Part shown: positions 46,973 through 55,566 of the stretch, in pieces
How positions within the stretch are numbered: position 1 is the stretch's first letter
How the letters are laid out: every line of letters starts with the position of its first letter
Source: Pseudomonas lundensis
GTDB lineage: Bacteria > Pseudomonadota > Gammaproteobacteria > Pseudomonadales > Pseudomonadaceae
Assembly: GCF_002269125.1 (NCBI RefSeq)
Contig: NZ_NQKI01000020.1
Location: 24,656-88,655 of the forward strand
Reading direction: 5' to 3'
Length of the DNA: 64,000 bases
The notes under the pieces: model-generated
Databases searched by the model: none
What the model saw: only the letters and a program-made list of their open reading frames with translations
Told to the model about the DNA's origin: nothing
Made by a program: the position numbers and the translations under genes

Positions 46973-47955
46973 ATGGATGTTGCCAAAGCGCCCGGATCCA
47001 AGTGGACACAGCTGGCAAACGGCAATGTGGTGATTGAGTTTATCGACGTCACCCTGCGCGGCTGTGCTCAAGTCATGTTTCAGAACAACCCGTTGACCGG
47101 GTTGCTATTCTTCGCCGCGATCTTTGTGGGCGCCTATGCCGAAGGAATCCCGGCTGTGGCCTGGGGCTGCGTACTGGGTACGGCGGTGGCGACGCTCGCT
47201 GGGCTTAACCTCCAAGACCGCACGTCGTGGAAAGCCGGGTTGTACGGCTACAACGGTTGCCTGGTAGGCGCGGCGTTGCCGACCTTCCTGGACGTCACAC
47301 CGGTGCTGTGGCTGTGCATCATCCTCGGCAGCGTGGTGTCAGTGATCGTCATGCTCTGCATCGCCGATATTCTCAAGACCTGGAAAGTCGCCGCCCTGAC
47401 CGCCCCGTTTGTTTTGGTGACCTGGACGATCCTGCTGGCCAGCTATGCCTTCGGCGGCCTGACCAACACGGCGCTACCGGTCCCCAACCTGCCCCACGAC
47501 CTGGTCGCCCACAACAGCAACCTGTTCGATGGCATTCACCTGATTGACGGGCTGTTCAACGGGATTTCCGAAGTATTCCTGATCAGCACCCTGATCGGCA
47601 GCGTGCTGTTTATCGCAGGATTGGCAGTGTCTTTGCGGTGTTTGCCGTGTGCGGATCACTGCTGGCGGTGCTGACGGCCACGGTGCTGCAAGCCGAGCAT
47701 GCCAGCATCAACAATGGCATGTACGCGTTCAGCGCCGTGCTGACTGCCATCGCGCTGGGCTCGACCTTCAACACGCCCAGCTGGCGAGTGCTGATCTACA
47801 CCCTGATCGGGGTGATCTTCACTGTCTTTGTGCAAGGGGCTTTGAATACCCTGCTGACCCCGGTGGGCATACCGACCCTGACCATGCCGTTTGTGTTGGC
47901 TTCCTGGTTATTTTTGGTGCCCAACAAAGACGTCATGCCCGCCCACCGCCAGTAG
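46973..47955 (+). pseudogene. Urea transporter (UT/Yut family), frameshifted
   Basis: Two consecutive frames together give one UT-family urea channel. The first (46973-47674) has the N-terminal repeat: LRGCAQVMFQNNPLTGLLFF and KAGLYGYNGCLVGAALPTF, then NGISEVFLISTLIGSVLFI starting the second repeat. The second (open up to 47955) continues FAVCGSLLAVLTATVL, INNGMYAFSAVLTAIALGSTF and a proper family end. The join is near 47625-47640 and needs a loss of 3n+1 bases; alignment of the two internal repeats suggests that a few codons are missing as well. Either a real inactivating deletion or a sequence error. It would have carried urea into the cell for the adjacent urease. Confidence 0.8.
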
Positions 47956-47980
47956 CGTTCACTTTTAGCGGAGCCTTTAT

Positions 47981-49039
47981 ATGACAGCCATCGCTCAACC
48001 TCTGGCCGCAGCCGCTCCCTCAAACACCCGGCGCAACGCGATCTATTTGCTGACCGGCTTGATTGTCGCCAATGCATTGGCATGGCTCTGGGCCTTCAGT
48101 GAATTCGGCACCAACCCGGTGCTGATGGGCACTGCGCTACTGGCCTACAGCTTTGGCCTGCGCCATGCGGTCGATGCTGACCACATTGCGGCCATCGACA
48201 ACGTCACTCGCAAACTCATGCAGCAAGGCAAAACCCCGATTGCCGTGGGCACTTATTTCTCCCTCGGGCATTCCACCATCGTGGTTCTGGCATCGCTGGC
48301 TATCGCCGCCACAGCCATGGCGTTCAAAGACGACATGGTGTGGTTCCACGAAACCGGCGGGCTGATCGGCACGCTGGTTTCGGCCCTGTTTCTGCTGCTG
48401 TTCGGTGTGCTGAACCTGGTGATCCTGATCTCGGTGTACAAGAAGTTCAGGCAGGTCAAAGCCGGTAAAACCTTGGCCCCGGAAGAACTCGACGGGTTGG
48501 TCAGCAACAGCGGCGGCTTGATGGCACGGGTGTTTCGACGGGTATTTAACCTGGTCAACAAGAGCTGGCACATGTACCCCGTGGGGTTTCTCTTTGGCCT
48601 GGGGTTCGACACCGCCACTGAAATCGGCCTGCTGGGCATCAGTGCCACCAGTGCTTCCCATGGCATCAACCTGTGGTCGATCATGGTCTTCCCGGTGCTG
48701 TTCGCAGTGGGCATGGCGCTGGTGGATTCCCTGGACAATTTCGTAATGATCGGCGCCTACGGCTGGGCGTTTTCCAAACCCGTGCGCAAGCTTTACTACA
48801 ACATCACCATCACCGCAGCCTCGGTGGTGGTGGCCTTGTTTATCGGCGGGGTTGAAGCCCTCGGGCTGATTGCCGACAAACTGGAACTCACCGGTGGTAT
48901 CTGGACCCCGATCAACGCCATCAGCGACAACTTCGGCGAAATCGGTTACTGGATCATCGGCATGTTCGTGTTGTGCTGGCTGGTCTCAGCCTTGAATTAC
49001 TACCTGCGCGGTTATGACCATTTAGGAGCCAATGCCTGA
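47981..49039 (+). CDS. nixA: Nickel permease of the NixA/HoxN (NiCoT) family
   Basis: High-affinity nickel (or cobalt) importer, 352 residues, about eight membrane segments. The signature in TM2, RHAVDADHIAAIDN (HX4DH), and the later LGFDTATEIGLL, GMALVDSLDN and FLLLFGVLNLVILISVY blocks define the family. It should supply Ni for the urease encoded upstream. Start ATG 47981 with GGAG seven bases upstream, 25 bases after the urea channel stop. In Yersinia the equivalent gene also follows the urea channel gene. Confidence 0.93.
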   Translation: MTAIAQPLAAAAPSNTRRNAIYLLTGLIVANALAWLWAFSEFGTNPVLMGTALLAYSFGLRHAVDADHIAAIDNVTRKLMQQGKTPIAVGTYFSLGHSTIVVLASLAIAATAMAFKDDMVWFHETGGLIGTLVSALFLLLFGVLNLVILISVYKKFRQVKAGKTLAPEELDGLVSNSGGLMARVFRRVFNLVNKSWHMYPVGFLFGLGFDTATEIGLLGISATSASHGINLWSIMVFPVLFAVGMALVDSLDNFVMIGAYGWAFSKPVRKLYYNITITAASVVVALFIGGVEALGLIADKLELTGGIWTPINAISDNFGEIGYWIIGMFVLCWLVSALNYYLRGYDHLGANA

Positions 49040-49121
49040 TGAACAGACTCAGCAAAAGGACGTGCGCGTTACACGCTGACCGACACTCCATCCACTCTTT
49101 CACTGAGGCGTCGTAGCAATC

Positions 49122-50297
49122 ATGACTTTAAAAGAGGACGTAAAAGCCCGATTCTCATTTGCCTACGGGGTCGCCCTGCTGGTGGCCATCAATGGCTTTC
49201 TCTTGTTTTTGCCGGTGTTGCAACGAGGGGTGGCGCACTCCAATGCCGCTTCCGGCACCTTTGATACCTGGAAGGAGGCTTTGAGTTTTCTGGCGCTGCT
49301 GGAAATTCCGGGGTTCGTGGTGGGGCTGGTGTTGCTGCTGATGTCCATCGGCCTGGTGATCAAGTCGCGCATCAGTTGGTTCTTCTCGCTGCTGCTGCTG
49401 GTGGCCACGGTCAGTGTCGACATATTCATCCTTAAAAACCCCGACGGGGTCACGCTGTTCTCATTGTTCAACATCGCCGTGCTGGTTTATTTCTGGCGGC
49501 GCTTCGATCACTACAGCCTCGCGACCGGCAGCTTTTTCGCCGTGGTCAGTATCGCCTCGCTGATCGTCTACAGCATGCTCGGCACGCTTTACATGGGCGA
49601 ACAATTCGCGCCGCAGGTTACCGACCTGCCGACCGCGTTCTACTTCGCCATTGTGGTGATGTCCACCGTGGGCTTTGGCGACATTGTTCCGCACACCACC
49701 GACGCCCGCATGTTCACCCTGACAGTGATCATTCTGGGCATCACCATCTTCGCGATCTCGGTGGCGTCCATAGCCGGTCCGCTGATCAGCAACAACATCC
49801 AACGCATTGTTAAAGGCAGGATTACTCACATGGCGCGTAAAAATCACTACATTCTGGTAGGCACGGGTTCACTGGCACAAAACGTCTACAAAGGCCTGAC
49901 TGATCGCGGCGAACACGTGACCGTGGTGTGTGCGCCGGGCAGCCAGCACGACCTGCCGGAAAAAGCCGACATCATTGAGGGCGACCCCTCGGCCACCTCG
50001 ACCCTGAAGCTGGCCGGTGCCAACGAAGCCAAATACATCGTGGCGCTGTCCGAAAACGACGCCGATAACGTATTCGTGATTCTGGCCGCCAAGGAAGTGG
50101 CGGGCGATGACACGCAAGTCATTGCACTGGTCAATGAAACCCGGAACCTGGCCAAGGTCAAACGCGTCAACCCGACCATGGTGCTGTCATTGCCGTTACT
50201 GGGCAGTGAATTGCTGGTGCGCACCCTGCAAGGGGATGCCATCAACAATGACCTGATCACTGAAATGTTCTTTGGCAAGCGTATGTCGCTGGGCTGA
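49122..50297 (+). CDS. Potassium channel with C-terminal RCK/TrkA-N domain (Kch-like)
   Basis: A 391-residue two-part protein. The N-terminal 225 residues carry about six hydrophobic segments and the K+ selectivity filter in MSTVGFGDIVPHT (about residue 183). The C-terminal 150 residues are a Rossmann RCK domain (HYILVGTGSLAQNVYKGL, VVCAPG, IIEGDPSATSTLKLAGAN, YIVALSENDADNVFVIL). There is no obvious Arg-rich S4 voltage sensor. E. coli Kch is similar in layout. Follows nixA by about 80 bases; whether it belongs to the urease unit (ion balance against ammonia load) is speculation. Confidence 0.85.
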   Translation: MTLKEDVKARFSFAYGVALLVAINGFLLFLPVLQRGVAHSNAASGTFDTWKEALSFLALLEIPGFVVGLVLLLMSIGLVIKSRISWFFSLLLLVATVSVDIFILKNPDGVTLFSLFNIAVLVYFWRRFDHYSLATGSFFAVVSIASLIVYSMLGTLYMGEQFAPQVTDLPTAFYFAIVVMSTVGFGDIVPHTTDARMFTLTVIILGITIFAISVASIAGPLISNNIQRIVKGRITHMARKNHYILVGTGSLAQNVYKGLTDRGEHVTVVCAPGSQHDLPEKADIIEGDPSATSTLKLAGANEAKYIVALSENDADNVFVILAAKEVAGDDTQVIALVNETRNLAKVKRVNPTMVLSLPLLGSELLVRTLQGDAINNDLITEMFFGKRMSLG

Positions 50298-50312
50298 GGC
50301 GTCGCCGGCCAG

Positions 50313-50340
50313 AGCAGGCGCGTTTGACTGCGCGCCTGCT
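50313..50340. terminator. Hairpin between the potassium channel and crcB genes
   Basis: Ten-bp perfect stem AGCAGGCGCG (50313-50322) and CGCGCCTGCT (50331-50340), between convergent genes. No T-run, so a bidirectional but weak terminator candidate. Confidence 0.6.
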
Positions 50341-50349
50341 GTTGCTAAC

Positions 50350-50754
50350 TCAGGCTTGCGTATCACTTGTCGGTTGCGCAGGCAGTTTGGCCCCGGCGAT
50401 CAACCCCAGTTCAACTGCCGCAAAGCCAATCACCAGGCTCGCCACCAAGTAGCAAATGGACACAAAGACCCCGGCCGGGTCTTTCATCATTTCAACCGCG
50501 CCGAACACAAAGCTGGAAAAGGTTGAAAGCCCGCCCATGATCCCGGTCCCGATCATCACGTGTACGTATTGATTGATGCGATTGCTTTTGAACAGTGACG
50601 TCGCCACGCCAAGCAAAAACGCAGCCACGATATTGGCCACAAAAATGTCCATGGGAAACCCGTCAGCCAGGCGTGGCACTGACAGCATGACGAACTCCCG
50701 GCACATGGCGCCAAACGCGCCGCCGACAAAAATCAAAATGATCAGATTCAACAT
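50350..50754 (-). CDS. crcB: Fluoride channel CrcB/Fluc, second copy
   Basis: Small four-helix fluoride exporter subunit, 134 residues. Seen: [15 protein letters not shown] at the N-terminus (GGxxGAxxR motif) and [14 protein letters not shown], which holds the Phe-box and the TM3 break with the Na+ site. The start has AGGAG upstream. It follows another crcB gene by 15 bases. Two adjacent genes usually mean a heterodimer of oppositely oriented subunits rather than a dual-topology homodimer. Confidence 0.88.
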   Translation of the reverse strand: MLNLIILIFVGGAFGAMCREFVMLSVPRLADGFPMDIFVANIVAAFLLGVATSLFKSNRINQYVHVMIGTGIMGGLSTFSSFVFGAVEMMKDPAGVFVSICYLVASLVIGFAAVELGLIAGAKLPAQPTSDTQA

Positions 50755-50769
50755 GGTTTCTGCTCCTGA

Positions 50770-51150
50770 TTAACGCGCCAGCCAGGCGCCAAACGCGGCA
50801 GCCGCCAAACCCAACACTACCGATACGATCAAATAACCGGCCGCCCAGGCGCGGTCTTTGGCCGTGGCCAGTTTCGAGGCATCCAGTTGCATGCTGCTGA
50901 AGGTGGTGTAGCCGCCCAGAATGCCGGTGAGCACGGCAGCGTTCAGAAAGTCACCGTAACGGTCCCGCCAGTCGACACTGAACAGAATGCTCAGGTAGCC
51001 GATCACAAACGCGCCGCTGACGTTGATGATGAACGTGCCCAGAGGCAACGGCCCCTTGTACAGTTGGCCAACCCGTAAACCGATCCACCAGCGCAGCAGT
51101 GAACCCAGCCCGCCTCCCAACCCGACCCAGAAAACGTCCAGTGCGGTCAT
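50770..51150 (-). CDS. crcB: Fluoride channel CrcB/Fluc, first copy
   Basis: A 126-residue paralogue of the gene that follows it. Seen: GLGGGLGSLLRWWIGLR and GILGGYTTFSSMQLD, both CrcB hallmarks. The two proteins differ clearly, with different charged ends, which fits fixed and opposite membrane topologies. I chose ATG 51150 with GAGAGGG upstream. No fluoride riboswitch could be recognised in the leader. Confidence 0.88.
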   Translation of the reverse strand: MTALDVFWVGLGGGLGSLLRWWIGLRVGQLYKGPLPLGTFIINVSGAFVIGYLSILFSVDWRDRYGDFLNAAVLTGILGGYTTFSSMQLDASKLATAKDRAWAAGYLIVSVVLGLAAAAFGAWLAR

Positions 51151-51305
51151 GAAAATCCCTCTCGTGTCTGTCAATGAGTGGGAAGAACTCTAGTTCATAT
51201 ATGGGTGCCGGGCGTTTCGTGTCCCGCATCGGATTTGCCGGGCCAGCCCTCTGAAAAAGGAGTACCCTGCCGCCCTGCTTCGCATCCTGCCCACACGGAA
51301 CCCTC

Positions 51306-51587
51306 ATGTACCCCAATGCTGACCGCTACAACCCCGACACCGAATACGCCAACAAACTGGTCGACCGCATCGGTCAGACCCCGGCCTGGATTGCCTCGCG
51401 CATTGGCGTGACCGAAAAGCGTATGCGCTACATCCTCGCCGGTTCGCGCACGATCAAAAATGAAACCACCGACATTTTTATGACCTACGCCGAGCAGTTC
51501 TGCATGGAGTGCCTGGCTGTCGAAGCCAAGGCCGCCAAGGACCGCGCCAAGTCCAAAGCCCTGGCTGAAGCGTCGGGCAAGGCTTAA
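51306..51587 (+). CDS. Small conserved hypothetical protein, possible HTH
   Basis: A 93-residue soluble protein. The stretch [20 protein letters not shown] followed by [16 protein letters not shown] looks like a helix-turn-helix of the lambda-repressor/XRE kind (about residues 16-50), and the C-terminus is Ala/Lys-rich ([20 protein letters not shown]), helical. GGAA lies five bases upstream of the ATG. A DNA-binding role is plausible but unproven. Convergent with polB, overlapping by four bases. Confidence 0.6.
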   Translation: MYPNADRYNPDTEYANKLVDRIGQTPAWIASRIGVTEKRMRYILAGSRTIKNETTDIFMTYAEQFCMECLAVEAKAAKDRAKSKALAEASGKA

Positions 51588-53947
51588 AACAACCCCATCT
51601 GCCCGCCCACCAACGCGCTGAAGTCGTCATCGACGAACACCAGAATCGCATCGGCCACGGGCTGTAGCTGACGCGTCAGGTAGTGATCGTAATCCACCGC
51701 GGCGGTCAGGTTCTCCAACGGCTGCGGCCCGGTCAAGGTGATGATGTAGCTGATCGTGCCGCCGCGCTGGTATTGGCGGGGCCGACCCTGTTGATCGTTG
51801 TATTCATCGGCCAGCCGTGCAGCGCGCACATGGGGCGGCACATTGCGCTCGTAGTCGCTGAGCGGCCGGCGCAGACGCTTGCGGTAGATCAACAAGGCGT
51901 CCTGTTCACCGGCCAGCGTTCTGCGCACGAAATCACGCACGTAATCCTGATACGGCTGACGTTTGAAGATGCGTTCATACAACGCCTGCTGGAACTGTTG
52001 CGCCAACGGCGACCAGTCGCTGCGCACCGTTTCAAGCCCTTTGTAGACCATCTCGAACTGGCCGTCGGCCCGCTCCACCATCCCGGCATAACGCTTTTTG
52101 CTGCCTTCCTCGGCCCCACGGATGGTCGGCATCAGGAAGCGTCGGTAATGGGTTTCGTATTGCAATTCGAGGGCGCTGCTCAGCCCGTATTCCTCGCGGA
52201 CATGGTCTTGCCACCATTGATTGACGTGCTGCACCAGCTCGCGGCCAATGCGGCTGGCGTCGGCTTCGCTGTGCTCACTGCGCAGCCAGACGAAAGTAGA
52301 GTCGGTGTCGCCGTAGATCACGCTGTAACCCTTGGCCTCAATCAGCGCACGGGTTTTGAGCATGATGTCGTGCCCGCGCAGGGTGATGGACGACGCCAGC
52401 CGCGTGTCGAAAAAACGGCAACCGCTAGAACCCAGCACCCCGTAAAACGCGTTCATGATGATTTTCAGGGCTTGGGACAGGGGCGCGTTCTTCTCGCGTT
52501 TGGCCACTTCGCGGCCATTGGCCACACGCTCGATGATCGCGGGCAAGCAATGCCGGGTGCGGGAAAAACGGGCGCCGCGAAAGCCCGCTACCGACGCTGT
52601 ATCGCCGGGATCGCGCAAGCCTTCAACCAGCCCCAGCGGGTCAATCAGAAAGGTGCGAATAATCGACGGATACAGGCTTTTGTAATCCAGTACCAACACC
52701 GACTCGTACAAGCCCGGCTGCGACTCCATGACAAACCCGCCGGGGCTTGCCTGGGGCGGGTTCTCCCCCAGATTGGGCGCCACAAAGCCCTGACGGTGCA
52801 TCAACGGCATGTACAAATGGTAGAACGCGGCCACCGAGCCGCCACTGCGATCTGCCTCCAGCCCGGTGACGGACGCGCGCTCGAGCAAAAAAGTCAGCAG
52901 CTGCGTTTTCTCGAAGATCCGCGTCACCAACTCGCAGTCTTTGAGGTTGTAACGCGCCAGCGCCGGTTTGTCCTCGACGAACATGCGGTTGATCTCGTCC
53001 ATGCGCTGGTACGGGGTGCTGATGTCCTTGCCTTCCCCGAGCAAGGTTTGTGCAACGTTCTCCAGACTGAACGAGGGGAACGACCAGGTGGCAGAGCGCA
53101 GGGATTCGATGCCATCGATGATCAGGCGCCCGGCCGCGCTGGCAAAAAAGTGATTGTTGCGCGCGCCGTGTTCACGCCATTGCATCTCGCTGCCGTCGCG
53201 CCCCAGCAACAACCGGATGCCAAGGCGACGCGCGTGTTCGTGCAGTACCCGCATGTCGAACTGCACCACGTTCCAGCCAATGATTGCGTCCGGGTCGTGG
53301 CGCAAAAACCACTGGTTCAGGCGTTGCAAGAGTTCGGCACGGGTGGCGCAGAACTCAAGGTCGAAATCCACCGGAGTATCCACTGCCGTGGCCTTGCCCA
53401 GCATGTACACCTGGCGCTGCCCGCAACCTTCAAGGGCAATGGAATACAAATCACCCTGTTCGCTGGTCTCGATGTCCAGTGACACCAGTTTCAAGCGAGG
53501 TCGATAGTCTGGATGGGGTTTGATCTGCGCATCCATCCACAAGCCGTCCGGCTGCTCGCGTGCGCTGAAGCTCACAGGCGCGGTGATGAAACGCTCCATC
53601 AGGTAGCGCTCGGGAGGACGGATATCAGACTCGTAAACGTCAAGCCCGGCACGCCGCAGACGCTGGGCGATGTCGGTGAGCTGGCCATACTGCCGGCAAT
53701 ACAGCCCGACCACTGGACGCGAATGAAAGTCGCACATCGCCAGTGCACGGAACTCGACATGGCGCTCACCCTGCAACAGCGTTTGCGCCTGCTCGCACTG
53801 TTCGGCGGGGATGAACGCGGTGCACGACTGGAGCGGCAGACGCAGGCGTTGTGGCCCGCGGTCGGTGGCCAGCCAGAACTCGACTTCAATCCCCGACGGC
53901 GTGTCGCGCCAGTGCCGGGTCAGCACAAAGCCCTGCTGCACGCTCAC
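51584..53947 (-). CDS. polB: DNA polymerase II (family B)
   Basis: Family B DNA polymerase of 787 residues with 3'-5' exonuclease, used in replication restart and translesion synthesis. Exonuclease motifs: SLDIET (ExoI, about residue 156) and [10 protein letters not shown] (ExoII), with a Tyr/Asp ExoIII further on. Polymerase motifs: [10 protein letters not shown] (motif A), the [12 protein letters not shown] block (motif B) and YGDTDST (motif C). Length matches E. coli Pol II (783). Starts at GTG 53947. No LexA box is visible upstream, unlike in E. coli. A small lipoprotein gene lies 30 bases upstream. Confidence 0.95.
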   Translation of the reverse strand: MSVQQGFVLTRHWRDTPSGIEVEFWLATDRGPQRLRLPLQSCTAFIPAEQCEQAQTLLQGERHVEFRALAMCDFHSRPVVGLYCRQYGQLTDIAQRLRRAGLDVYESDIRPPERYLMERFITAPVSFSAREQPDGLWMDAQIKPHPDYRPRLKLVSLDIETSEQGDLYSIALEGCGQRQVYMLGKATAVDTPVDFDLEFCATRAELLQRLNQWFLRHDPDAIIGWNVVQFDMRVLHEHARRLGIRLLLGRDGSEMQWREHGARNNHFFASAAGRLIIDGIESLRSATWSFPSFSLENVAQTLLGEGKDISTPYQRMDEINRMFVEDKPALARYNLKDCELVTRIFEKTQLLTFLLERASVTGLEADRSGGSVAAFYHLYMPLMHRQGFVAPNLGENPPQASPGGFVMESQPGLYESVLVLDYKSLYPSIIRTFLIDPLGLVEGLRDPGDTASVAGFRGARFSRTRHCLPAIIERVANGREVAKREKNAPLSQALKIIMNAFYGVLGSSGCRFFDTRLASSITLRGHDIMLKTRALIEAKGYSVIYGDTDSTFVWLRSEHSEADASRIGRELVQHVNQWWQDHVREEYGLSSALELQYETHYRRFLMPTIRGAEEGSKKRYAGMVERADGQFEMVYKGLETVRSDWSPLAQQFQQALYERIFKRQPYQDYVRDFVRRTLAGEQDALLIYRKRLRRPLSDYERNVPPHVRAARLADEYNDQQGRPRQYQRGGTISYIITLTGPQPLENLTAAVDYDHYLTRQLQPVADAILVFVDDDFSALVGGQMGLF

Positions 53948-53977
53948 GCGAACAGCCTCAGTGCCGCGCCGAGCGGG

Positions 53978-54331
53978 TTACAGACACGTCGCCATCGCTG
54001 CCATTCGGCGCATGGCCACACTGTCATCCGGTTTGGCAGCGTAATAGCTCACTGATGTCCCGGTGCCCTGAGGCACCAGGTCGGCAAAGGATTCACCGCC
54101 ACGGGTATAGACCGTCATGCCACCGTTTTTACCGGTGTTCAGGTAACCACTGGCATCAACGCCGAAGACGGCTTCGTCCTGCCACGCAAACTGAATGCAC
54201 TGTGCAACCAGCGGCGTTTCTTTGCTCGAAGCCAGCACCCGCACCGGCTTCTGATTGCGCGCTTCATTCATGGCAGAAGAAACACAACCGGCCAGCAGAG
54301 CCAGGCTCACAGCGCCAATCAGCATTCGCAT
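53978..54331 (-). CDS. Small predicted lipoprotein
   Basis: A 117-residue protein whose N-terminus (MRMLIGAVSLALLAGCVSS) carries a lipobox LLAGC with the acylated Cys at about residue 16. Start ATG 54331 has GAGG seven bases upstream. The mature part is short and beta-rich (VQCIQFAWQ-like Cys/Trp segment, GMTVYTRGGESFADLVPQG, ending CL). No known domain recognised. Upstream of polB on the same strand, but a shared function is not evident. Confidence 0.7.
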   Translation of the reverse strand: MRMLIGAVSLALLAGCVSSAMNEARNQKPVRVLASSKETPLVAQCIQFAWQDEAVFGVDASGYLNTGKNGGMTVYTRGGESFADLVPQGTGTSVSYYAAKPDDSVAMRRMAAMATCL

Positions 54332-54458
54332 CGGTTTACCCCTCGGAAAAGGGAGGAACGATAGCACGCGGCCCGCCGTGATTCATGCCAGAAGGTGTTT
54401 GCGACGAACACTGACCGGACGGCGCCCTTGATTTTTGGATCCAATAAATGAGCAACTC

Positions 54459-54493
54459 AAAAAAAAGCCCAAGTAGCTGATGGAAACTTGGGC
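54459..54493 (-). terminator. Strong minus-strand terminator
   Basis: Eight-bp stem GCCCAAGT (54467-54474) and ACTTGGGC (54486-54493). On the minus strand it is followed by a run of eight T (54459-54466). It ends transcription from the coiled-coil protein gene upstream, or from a small RNA in between. Confidence 0.85.
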
Positions 54494-54526
54494 CTTAAAA
54501 ATGCATAAACCGTGGTAGGTGAACGC
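54459..54526 (-). ncRNA. Candidate small RNA between a promoter-like site and the terminator
   Basis: The terminator lies 220 bases beyond the nearest gene. On the minus strand a promoter-like pair, TTGTTA (54562-54557) and TAAGAT (54538-54533) with an 18-base spacer, would start a transcript near 54526 of about 68 bases. Short intergenic RNAs of this shape are common in Pseudomonas, but I cannot name a family; a plain 3' UTR is the alternative. Confidence 0.3.
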
Positions 54527-54712
54527 GGGGCAATCTTACCGCAGCGTTACAACTCGTAACAAGATATTTTGCAGGATTTTTTTCAATTCTTTACTGACCT
54601 AAGTCATTAAATAACCACATGTTTTTAATAAGATTAAACCCGTAAGGCTATTCCAATTGGCTATAAGCTGAATCTTTTCAGCTATCTATGACAATGGATC
54701 CGATTTTGGCCT

Positions 54713-55270
54713 TCATTTCACCTTGCGACTGAGGTCCTCGACGTTACGTTTCAACCCATCCATTTCGCGGTGCTGGTCGCTGACCTCGCGCTTGAGCGCA
54801 GCCAGATCATTGGCACTTGAATTAGACCCGGCACTGCGCTTGAGGTCCTCAACCTGCTGCGCGAGTTTGTCCAATGCTTTTTGTTGGTCTTGTGTGGTGC
54901 GTGTCAGCCGGGACAGTTCACTGGCGCCCGTGTTGTGTGCCGAACCCGTGTCGCGTTTGAGCGCTTCAATCTGGCGCGCCTGTTCGCTGACGGTTTGCTT
55001 GAGCGACTGCAGCTCATTGAGGGCCTTGTTGTTGTCATCCAGTTTTTTTTGCATCTGCTGCAAATCATTGACGGTAAAACCTGAACTTCGCACGGTGTAG
55101 GTCCTGCCCGCCTCGCTTGCGCCCGCCAGAATGTCGTCGTTGTACACCGCACTGAACGGCCCCATGACCAGACGCGTCGGTTCACTGTCGGCAAAGGCCG
55201 CATTGACCGGCATCAGCAGCGCCGCGCTCAGGACGGAAACAGCAAACAAGGCTTTATGAGGACTGAACAT
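54713..55270 (-). CDS. Exported coiled-coil protein, unknown function
   Basis: A 185-residue protein with a signal peptide (MFSPHKALFAVSVLSAALLMPVNAAFA in outline; cleavage near AFA/DS). After a short globular part (TRLVMGPFSAVYNDDILAGA) the remaining 120 residues are a long heptad-like coiled coil rich in Lys, Leu, Gln and Asp (DDNNKALNELQSLKQTVSEQ, LDKLAQQVEDLKRS). Start ATG 55270 has AAAGGA at good spacing. Reminiscent of small murein-lipoprotein-like or Lpp-type coiled coils, but with no lipobox. Function not known. Confidence 0.7.
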   Translation of the reverse strand: MFSPHKALFAVSVLSAALLMPVNAAFADSEPTRLVMGPFSAVYNDDILAGASEAGRTYTVRSSGFTVNDLQQMQKKLDDNNKALNELQSLKQTVSEQARQIEALKRDTGSAHNTGASELSRLTRTTQDQQKALDKLAQQVEDLKRSAGSNSSANDLAALKREVSDQHREMDGLKRNVEDLSRKVK

Positions 55271-55566
55271 CAATGAATTCCTTTGCAAATGGCCGAGATG
55301 GCACATCGCTATGACTGAGTATCCGGACTCTGGTTCCCGTCCGGCATGCCAGAGAAATGAACGACAGGCGCCAGAATGTGCATCGGAGATGGCCTAAACG
55401 CCCGGGATTTCGCTAAGCTCTGGACACTAGTTCAGCCCTGCTGCGTGAGCCGTGCAATGAGAATTGATATGACCTGCCCTTTTAAAACACACGACGCTTT
55501 TACCCCCCGCCCCAGAAGTGATGCCAGCCGTCGCCTGTTTGCCTTCATCGCAAAAGCGGTGACGGC

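Noticed and set aside
51151..51300. Fluoride riboswitch in front of the crcB pair
   Set aside because: I looked on the minus strand for the GGCGAUG-type core and pseudoknot and did not find it.
51683..53482. 599-codon plus-strand frame
   Set aside because: Antisense to polB, whose motifs are all present on the minus strand.
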